Shown: piece by piece, positions 8,692 through 16,815 of the stretch
Layout of the letters: each line of letters starts with the position of its first letter
Position numbering within the stretch: position 1 is the stretch's first letter
Source: Lachnospiraceae bacterium 10-1
Lineage (GTDB): Bacteria > Bacillota > Clostridia > Lachnospirales > Lachnospiraceae
Assembly (NCBI GenBank): GCA_000403495.2
Contig: KE159810.1
Span: 891,916 to 955,915 of the forward strand
Length of the DNA: 64,000 bases
Reading direction: 5' to 3'
Notes under the pieces: model-generated
What the model was told of the DNA's origin: nothing
Seen by the model: the letters and a program-made list of their open reading frames with translations, nothing else
Database searches by the model: none
Position numbers and translations under genes: made by a program

Positions 8692-9474
8692 TTATACGTT
8701 TTTGCTGCTCATCCCTGCTGTCTGCAAAAGAAGCTTTTCCACCATTTCTTTCGAAACCACATCATACATATATCTTTGTTCTCCCTGAAACATACTGTAA
8801 GATACACCATTTCTGACTGTAGTTGCATCTCTCTTCCACCCCTTACAGGAACTGTGCACCTGAGTTACCTTTGTCTTTCTTATTAACTCACATACATTAT
8901 CTGCATTTACACCACTGCCTGCAAGTATCTGTATCCTGTCTTTATAACGTTCCTGCAAAGCCTTCAAAAGTTCCGCTCCCTCCATCGCCTTATCCTTTAA
9001 GCCGCTGGTCAGTACCCGGTCAACTCCTGCTTCTATCAATTGTTCCATTACAAAAAAGGGATTCTCCACACAGTCAAATGCCCGATGGAATACTGCTTCT
9101 TTTCCGGCATCTTTGATTAGCGCTGTCATACGCTTGTTTTTTTCCTGATCAAGAGAAGCATCTTCCTTAAGACATCCAAAAGTAATTCCGTCGGCACCAT
9201 TTTTAAGCAGGTCGCTGCATGCTGCCTCCATCTCTGAAAACTCTTCCCATGTATAGCAGAATCCGGCTCCTCTTGGCCGCACCATTGCAACTACCTTCAA
9301 AGAAGGCATGTTTTCTTTTACAAGGCACAAGGTTGCTGTGGCCGGCGTCAGACCTCCCAATGCCAGAGCGCTGTTTAACTCAATGCGCTGTGCACCTCCC
9401 TCAAAAGCCTGCCTCGCATCATAATAGCTGCCACAGCATACTTCAACAATATAATCGGAACTATTTCCGGACAT
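8692..9474 (-). CDS. cutC: CutC family protein (copper homeostasis)
   Basis: 260-aa TIM-barrel protein of the CutC family: IVEVCCGSYYDARQAFEGGA at the N-terminus, then MVRPRGAGFCY, GADGITFGCL, FHRAFD, RVLTSG and ILAGSGV, all in the order expected. It was first linked to copper tolerance, but a direct role in copper binding has been questioned, so the function is best regarded as unsettled. I chose ATG at 9474 because AAAGGAG lies seven bases upstream; a start at 9492 would place that site inside the gene. Neighbours (flavodiiron protein, ion channel) give no clear pathway. Confidence 0.93.
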   Translation of the reverse strand: MSGNSSDYIVEVCCGSYYDARQAFEGGAQRIELNSALALGGLTPATATLCLVKENMPSLKVVAMVRPRGAGFCYTWEEFSEMEAACSDLLKNGADGITFGCLKEDASLDQEKNKRMTALIKDAGKEAVFHRAFDCVENPFFVMEQLIEAGVDRVLTSGLKDKAMEGAELLKALQERYKDRIQILAGSGVNADNVCELIRKTKVTQVHSSCKGWKRDATTVRNGVSYSMFQGEQRYMYDVVSKEMVEKLLLQTAGMSSKNV

Positions 9475-9509
9475 TTCCCCACTCCTTTCCATGTCAGTTT
9501 AGCTTTTTA

Positions 9510-10457
9510 TCAGTTTCCAAGCTGATAAAGCAATATATCTCCTTCTTTTATTACAATTTCTTCCGTTGGAAGCACTACTGCCCCATTTCTAACAAATGCA
9601 ATCACATCAATATGGTACCCGTTTTCTATATTTTGTACCGTTTTTCCTGTAAAAGGCCCCGAAGCATCTACCATAACACTTACTGTCCCTTTTGTACCAC
9701 CGGAATTTCTGTTTTTATTTTGAAGCTGTGTATACTGTTCCACGAAACCGGCAGAAATAATACCTGTGGGAATGGCTACAACGCCAACTCCCAATAAAGA
9801 AATGACAATTGCCATTCCCCGTCCTAACACAGTAACCGGATAAATATCTCCATACCCCACTGTAAGAATGGTGGAAATGCTCCACCAGATGCCGGAAAAG
9901 GCATTGTTAAATACTTCCGGCTGCGCCTCATGTTCTGCGCTGTACATACACAGGGAAGAAGACATCATCAGCACAAAAATAATAAAAACAGAAGAAATGA
10001 TCTGATTCCTTTTTTCATACAAAACAGAAGTAATCACATGAAAAGAATCATAATAAGCATTGATTCTGAATAAGTGAAAAATTCTTACCACCCGCAGCAT
10101 CCGAAACACAACGAATCCCGAAAGGAAAAAGAAAGGCAGGATCGTAAGCAGATCAACCATCCCGTCAAAGGAAAAAATAAACTGAAAAACTGCCTTCCCT
10201 TTGCTTTTACCCGGATAAAGAAATTCCGCTGTCCAAATCCGCAGAAAATATTCTACACAAAATATAGCCACCGTCACAGTTTCAATTCCTTTAAACACTG
10301 TCTCATACTGCTTTAGTGAATCGAAAGTCTCCATAAATAAAACTGCAATATTGGCAAGTATCACCAAAACAATAAAAATATCGAAGGCTCTGCTTATAAA
10401 ATCCTCCCGCCTGCCAATCTGTATAATATCAAAAATACGCTTTTTTCTTTCTCCCAT
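9510..10457 (-). CDS. Voltage-gated-type potassium channel with TrkA-C-like domain
   Basis: 315-aa membrane protein of the six-segment ion-transport family. An S4-like helix with spaced arginines (VFRMLRVVRIFHLFRI) precedes the pore, which carries the potassium selectivity filter TVGYGD near residue 200. The last ~60 residues resemble a small TrkA-C/RCK-type cytoplasmic domain (TGKTVQNI, AFVRNGAVVLP, GDILLYQLG). It would let potassium pass in a voltage- or ligand-controlled way. I start at the ATG at 10457, preceded by GAGGATTG; upstream ATG (10469) and TTG (10478) codons are possible. Single gene between cutC and the galactanase. Confidence 0.9.
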   Translation of the reverse strand: MGERKKRIFDIIQIGRREDFISRAFDIFIVLVILANIAVLFMETFDSLKQYETVFKGIETVTVAIFCVEYFLRIWTAEFLYPGKSKGKAVFQFIFSFDGMVDLLTILPFFFLSGFVVFRMLRVVRIFHLFRINAYYDSFHVITSVLYEKRNQIISSVFIIFVLMMSSSLCMYSAEHEAQPEVFNNAFSGIWWSISTILTVGYGDIYPVTVLGRGMAIVISLLGVGVVAIPTGIISAGFVEQYTQLQNKNRNSGGTKGTVSVMVDASGPFTGKTVQNIENGYHIDVIAFVRNGAVVLPTEEIVIKEGDILLYQLGN

Positions 10458-10518
10458 TCCAATCCTCATAGCTGTCAAAAGCGGTACCTTAATACTGCTC
10501 CAACATGTTCTTTTGTAT

Positions 10519-12561
10519 CTAATCGGAAATTCTATTTAAAGTGAAATCATCCACTGTTCCCCAACTTTTCGCATTACACTTCATCCGCACTCCAATAATC
10601 AGTTTTCCATCTGTAACCTTAATTTCGGAAATAGAAGGATTCTTCCAGTCTGCCCAGGAAGTTACCATAAAGGAAGCAGTCTGCTCCCCACTGCTGGTAA
10701 TTGCAAATAATTCAAGCTGAGAATCTTCTGACATATCACCACCCTGCGAATAAACTGACAGCTGATAAGTTCCAGGCTCTAAATCTGTAAGTTCCTGCTC
10801 AATGGAAAAATCCATATCAGTATTTTCGGACCAGAAATGAAATGCTGTCTCTCCTGTATAAGCATCATCTGCCTTTACCTGAAAATCCGTAGGGTTACTG
10901 CTTCCTTCATAGGAAACTTTCCACATGGAAGTATCGGCATCCTCAAAACCTGAGTTCTGCACATGATTGATCATTTTTACGTCCAGATGACAGGTAGTCT
11001 TTGTTCCGTCCTCAAGAAGGCCGCTGATCTCATAAGTGCCTCCATTCTCTGTATCAATGGCGGCAAGCTGTGTTTCATCCCATGTAACGGTCGTCTGTGC
11101 ATTGACCGAACGGTCATTGTAAATTACGTCAATTGTTTCAGGAAGCTTTATTTCCCCTCCCACATCACAGGAAACATGCACTTCAGGAATAGAATCAATT
11201 GCCAGTGGCGCGGTAGCGCCATATTTTAAATACTTAAATACATTCAAAGACGCAAGGGGATGTCCCTCAAAGTCGAACATTGCCTGATTATCCCATGAAC
11301 AGCCGCCATAATAAAGACCTGCATCCTCCGGATCATAATCAGATGCATAGCTGCTTGCCCAGCCACTTCCAAACTCCTCCCACAAAGGAGAATTATCTTT
11401 ATCCGCCGGTCCCACCGGAATCCATGTTCCTTCCCAATAAAATATTCCCAGCACTCCTGCACTATTTGCCGCCGCACAAATATCCCGAATCATGGATGCC
11501 TGACTTTGTACCGTGGCAGCATATCCTTCCACTAAATCTTCTACACCGTCAAAGCTGTTGCCGCTGCCATCTCCATCTTCAGAAGTATAGCAATAAGAGG
11601 TTTCTGCAATTACCACCTGCTTACCATATTTGTCCTGAATATTTTTTGCAACTGTCTGCATATTTTCATTTGTCCCATCCCAGAATGGATAATAAGATAA
11701 TGCAAAAATATCATAATCAATATTGTAATTCTGTAAATCGGCAGCAATGCTGTTGATTTTATCCGTTTCTTCTATATTGGTATAATGCAGGGCAACCTGA
11801 ATCTCTTTTTCATACTTCTCTGCGATTTCCCGCACCGCCCTGCTTCCGGCATCTAAAAGCTTCATCACAGCCGGTGTCTGCGTCTCACCTGACATACCAT
11901 TGTTAACTTCATTGCCGATCTGAACCATTCCCACATTTACACCGGCATCAAGAATTTCCGAAAGGCTTTCCCTGGTAAATTCATAAAGGGCATCACTTTT
12001 TTCATCAGCACTCATACCTTCCCACGCTTTGGGCGCATACTGCCTCTTAGGATCAGCCCAGAAATCGGAATAATGAAAGTCAATGCATACCTTCATACCA
12101 TACTTGGTCGCCCTTTGTCCAAGTTCAATGGCAGTTGCAACATCATTATTGCCGCCTCCATATCCATTTCCATTTTCATCATAGGGATCATTCCATACCC
12201 GGAGGCGGATATAGTTTACTCCGGACTGTGCCAGCGTCATAAACACATCCTGCACTTCCCCTTCATAATTATAATAAACTGCACCGCTTTTTTCATTCAC
12301 AAGCACAGAAGAAGCGTCCATCCCTCTTATAAAATCATCGGAAATATCCGGAATCGGCTCTATATATATATCTGCTTCCTCCAGACTGTCCGGCAGGGAA
12401 AAGCTAACTGTCTGTTCCTCTGCCTCTTCTACTTGTTCTTCTGTTATTTCCTGTTCCTTCGTGGTTGAAACTTCTTTATCTGTTCCACACCCTGCAAGCT
12501 CTCCTATGCAAAGGCCAATACTGATACACAGTATCAGTAATTTTGCAACAAATCGTTTCAT
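10519..12561 (-). CDS. Secreted arabinogalactan endo-1,4-beta-galactanase (GH53) lipoprotein
   Basis: 680-aa lipoprotein that cleaves beta-1,4-galactan chains of pectin side branches. Signal peptide with lipobox LAGC, lipidated Cys at residue 25. The GH53 barrel covers ~70-430; the acid/base Glu is in QIGNEVNNGM and the nucleophile Glu in VIAETSY. After the barrel come a short bacterial Ig-like domain (~455-530, TVTWDE) and a beta-sandwich at ~535-678 (HVQNSGFEDADTSMWKV) that resembles a galactan-binding carbohydrate-binding module. Start backed by GGGAGGAA. It stands alone, with no transporter or beta-galactosidase alongside. A dyad lies at 12607-12621 in its leader region. Confidence 0.93.
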   Translation of the reverse strand: MKRFVAKLLILCISIGLCIGELAGCGTDKEVSTTKEQEITEEQVEEAEEQTVSFSLPDSLEEADIYIEPIPDISDDFIRGMDASSVLVNEKSGAVYYNYEGEVQDVFMTLAQSGVNYIRLRVWNDPYDENGNGYGGGNNDVATAIELGQRATKYGMKVCIDFHYSDFWADPKRQYAPKAWEGMSADEKSDALYEFTRESLSEILDAGVNVGMVQIGNEVNNGMSGETQTPAVMKLLDAGSRAVREIAEKYEKEIQVALHYTNIEETDKINSIAADLQNYNIDYDIFALSYYPFWDGTNENMQTVAKNIQDKYGKQVVIAETSYCYTSEDGDGSGNSFDGVEDLVEGYAATVQSQASMIRDICAAANSAGVLGIFYWEGTWIPVGPADKDNSPLWEEFGSGWASSYASDYDPEDAGLYYGGCSWDNQAMFDFEGHPLASLNVFKYLKYGATAPLAIDSIPEVHVSCDVGGEIKLPETIDVIYNDRSVNAQTTVTWDETQLAAIDTENGGTYEISGLLEDGTKTTCHLDVKMINHVQNSGFEDADTSMWKVSYEGSSNPTDFQVKADDAYTGETAFHFWSENTDMDFSIEQELTDLEPGTYQLSVYSQGGDMSEDSQLELFAITSSGEQTASFMVTSWADWKNPSISEIKVTDGKLIIGVRMKCNAKSWGTVDDFTLNRISD

Positions 12562-12606
12562 AGTACAATTCCTCCCAATTTTAAGTTAACCTGCAAAATA
12601 ACTTAT

Positions 12607-12621
12607 CATGATACCATCATG
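12607..12621. promoter_or_regulatory. Perfect dyad upstream of the galactanase gene
   Basis: CATGAT-ACC-ATCATG, a 6-bp perfect inverted repeat with a 3-bp centre, 46 bp before the galactanase start. The position suits a repressor operator or a catabolite-control site, but it does not match the cre consensus well. Function is inference. Confidence 0.4.
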
Positions 12622-12686
12622 GTGCAAGTAACCATATAAATTATATACGACATCCCATTCAGATTCAAGATATCTGTATAGGAAAA

Positions 12687-12721
12687 CAAGGAAAGCCATT
12701 TTATGACCTCCCTTGCTTTTT
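12687..12721. terminator. Weak bidirectional terminator after the 385-aa gene
   Basis: CAAGGAAAG/CTCCCTTG imperfect stem, flanked by TTTT on the minus strand side and CTTTTT on the plus strand side. It sits just past the stop at 12743 of the minus-strand gene. Confidence 0.5.
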
Positions 12722-12742
12722 ACGTGTCACATATTAAATTTC

Positions 12743-13900
12743 CTATCCTAAAAACTCCTGCCAGAAACTTTGATCAGCAGCAAATTTCCAGTCCGTATCA
12801 TTTTCATGCTGGCGCAAATATTCCATCACCTTATCATATTGATCACTGCTTTTAAAAGCAATAGACCATTCATAATCTTCCTTCTGCCCTGCTTTCCTGC
12901 AGAAAATTCCTTCTTCCGTATACCATGTAATATAACGCGCTGCTTCTTTTCCTGCTTCTGACGACGGAAGGGTGCACATTGTTGACTGACTGGTAAGTAT
13001 TTCTTCTGCTTCCTTGTCCATATCGTTCATGATTTCCGCTTTATTGATCTGCTCTTTAAGTCTCTTTGCATGTTCTTCACGCATCATCTCTTTAAGTGCA
13101 TCCTCTGCTGAGTCAAACTGCTCAAGTAATCTGTCCCACTCTTTTTCCGAAAAGGCCTGAGCTCCTGTTTGAATCACAGGCTCCGTTTTTCCCTTTTTTA
13201 CCTTTTCCAATATTTCGTCCATCCTGCTTCTGATCAGCTCCAGATTATCCACGCCTTCTTCTGCCTGCTCCCACTGCCTGGAAAAAACATCGAATACTGC
13301 AAGCAGTTTTTTACAATTTTCATACTGATTATAAGCCTGAGCGTTAAAATATTCACCCATCATGGTACCAATGCATTTTTCCCAGTCAAATTTGTAGCTT
13401 AAAAATGCCTTATGCCCGGACAAGTCCTCAATATATCCATTCTCCTGTGCATTGCCCGCATACACCTTTGCCTGATGAAAAGATCCGAAAGTTCCTCCAT
13501 CGGAAATCCCTATTTTGTCAGAATAACTAAGCAGGGCAAACATTTCAAGGGAAGAAGCATTATTTGGATCTACCTTACTTACATCCACATTATAGACTTC
13601 TTTCTTTCCTCCCAAATTAGAAATAACCTGTACGATAGGCTTATCAGGTGTTGAATCCTCCGGCCACAACGCACTCATTCCATAAACATTAGACTCTCCT
13701 GGTTCAGGCACCATAGTCAGGCCTAAGAATTCTCCTTTGGAAACATTTTCCGCCTTACTTACTGCATTGCTGGCAGCAAACATCTGCTCTTTGGCCATCT
13801 CTTCCTTAGATACGCCAAAAACAGCGCCTGCATAACCCGCTCTTGCGCTGCTTCTGTGCGGGACGTAAGACCTGCCAGCTAAATTTGCTCCAATCTGCAT
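12743..13900 (-). CDS. Unrecognised 385-aa protein
   Basis: I do not recognise a named family with confidence. The protein is soluble, has no signal peptide or membrane segment, and is rich in Glu, Lys and aromatic residues. It starts MQIGANLAGRSYVPHRSSA; the low-complexity Ala/Gly/Ser head is followed by a mixed alpha/beta body and a strongly helical stretch at ~205-300 with a short coiled-coil-like segment, and ends in FAADQSFWQEFLG. Similar unnamed proteins occur in Lachnospiraceae, as far as I recall. Start is backed by AAAGGAGGAAC. It is a single gene between the galactanase and the MATE exporter; both flanking genes read the same way but with gaps over 140 bp. No function is proposed. 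Confidence 0.8.
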   Translation of the reverse strand: MQIGANLAGRSYVPHRSSARAGYAGAVFGVSKEEMAKEQMFAASNAVSKAENVSKGEFLGLTMVPEPGESNVYGMSALWPEDSTPDKPIVQVISNLGGKKEVYNVDVSKVDPNNASSLEMFALLSYSDKIGISDGGTFGSFHQAKVYAGNAQENGYIEDLSGHKAFLSYKFDWEKCIGTMMGEYFNAQAYNQYENCKKLLAVFDVFSRQWEQAEEGVDNLELIRSRMDEILEKVKKGKTEPVIQTGAQAFSEKEWDRLLEQFDSAEDALKEMMREEHAKRLKEQINKAEIMNDMDKEAEEILTSQSTMCTLPSSEAGKEAARYITWYTEEGIFCRKAGQKEDYEWSIAFKSSDQYDKVMEYLRQHENDTDWKFAADQSFWQEFLG

Positions 13901-14048
13901 GTTCCTCCTTTCTGCAGTTCCTCTGTCATTCGGAACTGCGCCGCTTTCCAGAAAGGTCCAAGCGGCATATTAGTTTATTTTTTTATCGGCAGAATTAAGC
14001 AAAATGCTTAGCTGACACTTCCTGATTTCGTTACTCATGCAATATGTT

Positions 14049-15383
14049 TTATGACAATTTTTCAGTACTAATCAGTACCTTTTCTTTCCATTTACCACTC
14101 CTCCAGCGGAAATACATACACACTGCGCGCACGCACTCATCCATTGCAAGACCTACATAGGCCCCTGCCACCATCCATCCTAAATGAATTCCAAAAAACC
14201 ATGTGCCTCCCACCGCACAAAGATACATAAATACTGCTGCAATCACTGTAGTAAACACAGCATCCCCACTGGTTTTTAATGCATTGCCAAAAACCAGATT
14301 CGTAGTCCGTCCGATTTCAAGTAAAATATCTATCGCAAGCAGTCTTCCCACCAACGCGATCATCAAGGAATCCTCTGTAAACATTCTCATTAAAATACCG
14401 GAAGATGCTGCAAAGGCGCTTTCCAGTACAGCCGCTGCCACCACTCCAATTACAGCTGCTTTCCTGGTTCCCTTATCACATTCTTCATACTTGCCGGCGC
14501 CTATCCTCCATCCTGTCAAAATAGCATTTGCCTGAGCAAGTGCAGCCCCTGCGCAGTATGAAAAATTAGTGATCTGCATGGCATAAGATCTTGCTGTTAC
14601 ATTAATGCCATCCGTATCCATTTGATTTAAAAACCGGATAATCAGTGTCATGGCTAGATTGTATAGTCCCGTCTCTAGTGCAGAAGGCAGACCAATGCTG
14701 ATGATCTTTCCAAATACTTCTTTGTTTGTGATGCGTTCAGGATCTTTTCCCGCATCCACCAGCAAATGGGAAGCAATTATTACAATCAAAAGATTTAATA
14801 TTCTGGAAATTACGGTAGCAAGTGCTACACCCATCACTCCCATATGAAAAACAAATAAAAAAACCGCATTTAAAATTAAATTAACCACATTTCCTGCAAT
14901 TGTGGCAAACAAAGACTGTTTGGTATGCCCAAATGCCCTTAAATAGCTGGAAAAAATAGGAATAAGTGCATTTAAAATACATGATCCGCCGACAATTTTA
15001 AGATAAGTGGCCGCATATCCCCGCAGTCTGTCCGCCACTCCAACCATCAAAAGCACATTTTCTGCAAAGCAAAACAAAATAACTGACAATACCACACCGA
15101 TTACTGCGTTAAATATAAGTCCAAGCTGCCTTGCCTGATAAGCAATACCTTTTCTTCCTGCACCTATGTACTGCGTCATAACTGCAATCATTCCGGAAGA
15201 TATAATCGAAAACATGATAATAAAAATTCCTATATATGTATTAGCTGTTCCTACAGCACCTACTGCCTGATCTCCCACAGAAGACAACATCATAGTGTCC
15301 ACCATTCCTGTCAGCATAAAGCATAAAATTTCAAGGCAGATCGGCACAAACAACTGTCCTAAAGTTTTTCTTTCACCCTTCAT
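14049..15383 (-). CDS. MATE family efflux transporter
   Basis: 444-aa integral membrane protein with about twelve membrane segments arranged as two homologous halves. The N-terminus FVPICLEILCFMLTGMVDTMMLS and the QAVGAVGTANTYI segment are characteristic of MATE exporters, which extrude cationic drugs or metabolites in exchange for Na+ or H+. Start is supported by GGAGGAATATCC. The divergent AraC-type regulator starts about 200 bp away and is a plausible controller. Substrate is not predictable. Confidence 0.93.
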   Translation of the reverse strand: MKGERKTLGQLFVPICLEILCFMLTGMVDTMMLSSVGDQAVGAVGTANTYIGIFIIMFSIISSGMIAVMTQYIGAGRKGIAYQARQLGLIFNAVIGVVLSVILFCFAENVLLMVGVADRLRGYAATYLKIVGGSCILNALIPIFSSYLRAFGHTKQSLFATIAGNVVNLILNAVFLFVFHMGVMGVALATVISRILNLLIVIIASHLLVDAGKDPERITNKEVFGKIISIGLPSALETGLYNLAMTLIIRFLNQMDTDGINVTARSYAMQITNFSYCAGAALAQANAILTGWRIGAGKYEECDKGTRKAAVIGVVAAAVLESAFAASSGILMRMFTEDSLMIALVGRLLAIDILLEIGRTTNLVFGNALKTSGDAVFTTVIAAVFMYLCAVGGTWFFGIHLGWMVAGAYVGLAMDECVRAVCMYFRWRSGKWKEKVLISTEKLS

Positions 15384-15480
15384 GGATATTCCTCCAATTG
15401 ATTCCCTCGGTATTTGATTTTACTAATATCATATTTTATCCCTTTACATCTGATAATACTTGCATTTTTTCAGCACGAAA

Positions 15481-15510
15481 TTGCACTATTTCTACTTTAT
15501 ATGGTATGAT
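15481..15510 (+). promoter_or_regulatory. Putative promoter of the AraC-type regulator
   Basis: TTGCAC (15481-15486), 18-bp spacer, TATGAT (15505-15510), about 80 bp before the chosen start codon. The region between the MATE gene and the regulator is shared by both divergent genes. Confidence 0.5.
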
Positions 15511-15589
15511 AATTGTTAAGAAGGAGTGTTGCACCGCAAATAAGCCTTCCGGCAATATGAAAAAGCTTTTGTTTGGAGTGTTTAAATTT

Positions 15590-16447
15590 ATGATGATAGA
15601 ATTAAAAGAAAATATTCCTCATGGAACAAAGGAATATCCTTACGACCAGTATTTTATCCACAATGTCCGCCACCCATTTCAATTTCCGGTGCATTGGCAT
15701 GATGAACTTGAAATAATTTATATCAGGCAAGGTACCCTCCATGTCTCCATTGAAGGGCAGGATTATCTTGGTCATAGCGGTTCCATTTTTATGGTTAACC
15801 CAAGGGAACTGCATTTCATGGGTTCTGATGACCTGTCCGCTGCCTATTATACCTTATTATTTCCTTTGGAATTTATTTCTTTTCAGACGATGGATGGCTT
15901 AGAATCTGACCTGCTTATGCCGCTGCGCAGCGGCCAGCTCCAACTGTCCCGGGAGGTTTCTCTCCCCGGCTTGTCAAAAGAAATTTATGACATTTTAGAA
16001 AAAATCGTGCATCTTAATGCTGAAAATGTTTCTCTTCACTGCCAAATAGAAACCCGTCTTCTTCTGCTTAAAGTACTTGATCTGATGACAGATCACCACC
16101 TGCTGCTTACCACGTCTCTTCCCGGCAGTCAAATTAATCTACAAAGAGAAATGCTTGCCTATATTCAGGAGCATTTCACTGAAAAGCTCTCTTTAAAAGA
16201 GCTTTCTTCCAAATTTCATTTATCTGAAAAATATATTTCCCGCTATTTTAAGGAACATTTTAAGCTGACTTTTTCAGATTACATTAGTCATTTGCGTCTT
16301 ACCTGCGCAAAAAGGCTCTTAGAGACAACAAAGCTTCCTGTCACAGAAGTTGCATTGTGCGCAGGCTTCCCTAATGTAAGTCATTTTATCCGAATGTTTA
16401 AAAGACACTATGGGAGTTCACCTTTAAAATATCGGAATAGTTTTTAA
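15590..16447 (+). CDS. AraC family transcriptional regulator with cupin domain
   Basis: 285-aa regulator. The N-terminal half is a cupin-like sensing domain (FPVHWHDELEIIYIRQG, with His and Glu typical of this fold, then MVNPRELHF). The C-terminal ~100 residues carry the two helix-turn-helix motifs: LSLKELSSKFHLSEKYISRYFK and PVTEVALCAGFPNVSHFIRMFK, ending with the usual SPLKYR. Such proteins sense a sugar or related compound. I use ATG at 15590 (GGAGTG 11 bases upstream); ATG at 15593 is equally possible, and a longer frame from 15398 has no ribosome binding site. It lies divergent to the MATE exporter and is not clearly linked to the galactanase 3 kb away. Confidence 0.92.
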   Translation: MMIELKENIPHGTKEYPYDQYFIHNVRHPFQFPVHWHDELEIIYIRQGTLHVSIEGQDYLGHSGSIFMVNPRELHFMGSDDLSAAYYTLLFPLEFISFQTMDGLESDLLMPLRSGQLQLSREVSLPGLSKEIYDILEKIVHLNAENVSLHCQIETRLLLLKVLDLMTDHHLLLTTSLPGSQINLQREMLAYIQEHFTEKLSLKELSSKFHLSEKYISRYFKEHFKLTFSDYISHLRLTCAKRLLETTKLPVTEVALCAGFPNVSHFIRMFKRHYGSSPLKYRNSF

Positions 16448-16454
16448 AATCATA

Positions 16455-16814
16455 TTATATCTCTGTGTATTTTAAATTTTTTCCTTTAATTTTTTCTACC
16501 GGATATTTTATATTATTTTTTTCAAGCTTATCTGTCATACATTTTCCTAAATCCAAATGATTCATTTGGGCAAATCTTAACAGAAAGAAAAACGTATCTG
16601 CAATCTCATCTTCTATATGTTCCTTAATTTGTTTATTTTGGAACATCTCTCTCATTTCCTTTTCTGACTTAAACCGGAAAATATCAAGCAGCTCATTTGC
16701 TTCTGTTGAAATACCAATTGCCAAATCCTTAGGATTGTGATACTGATCCCAATCGCGTACCTCACAAAATTTCCGGACCATATCCATTAACTGCCCTATT
16801 GTAAATTCATTCAT
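16455..16814 (-). CDS. MazG-like nucleotide pyrophosphohydrolase
   Basis: 119-aa all-alpha NTP pyrophosphohydrolase of the MazG/RS21-C6 type. The metal-binding motif is visible as STEANELLDIFRF followed ~25 residues later by IEDEIADTFFFLLRF (the ExxE-ExxD pattern). It would hydrolyse (d)NTPs to monophosphates and may sanitise or deplete nucleotide pools. It is the last gene of a four-gene cassette, starting 1 bp after the stop of the DUF2075 gene, with AAAGGAT as ribosome binding site. Family is sure; the role inside the cassette is inference. Confidence 0.9.
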   Translation of the reverse strand: MNEFTIGQLMDMVRKFCEVRDWDQYHNPKDLAIGISTEANELLDIFRFKSEKEMREMFQNKQIKEHIEDEIADTFFFLLRFAQMNHLDLGKCMTDKLEKNNIKYPVEKIKGKNLKYTEI

Positions 16815-16815
16815 A

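Noticed and set aside
9219..9797. Open frame of 192 codons on the plus strand
   Set aside because: Antisense to cutC and the channel gene; rich in Leu, Pro, Ser and Cys as expected for a shadow.
13940..13985. GCCGCTT/AAGCGGC hairpin as a terminator or riboswitch
   Set aside because: The stem is only 7 bp and the T-run lies too far on the wrong side for the minus-strand genes; no riboswitch core could be recognised.
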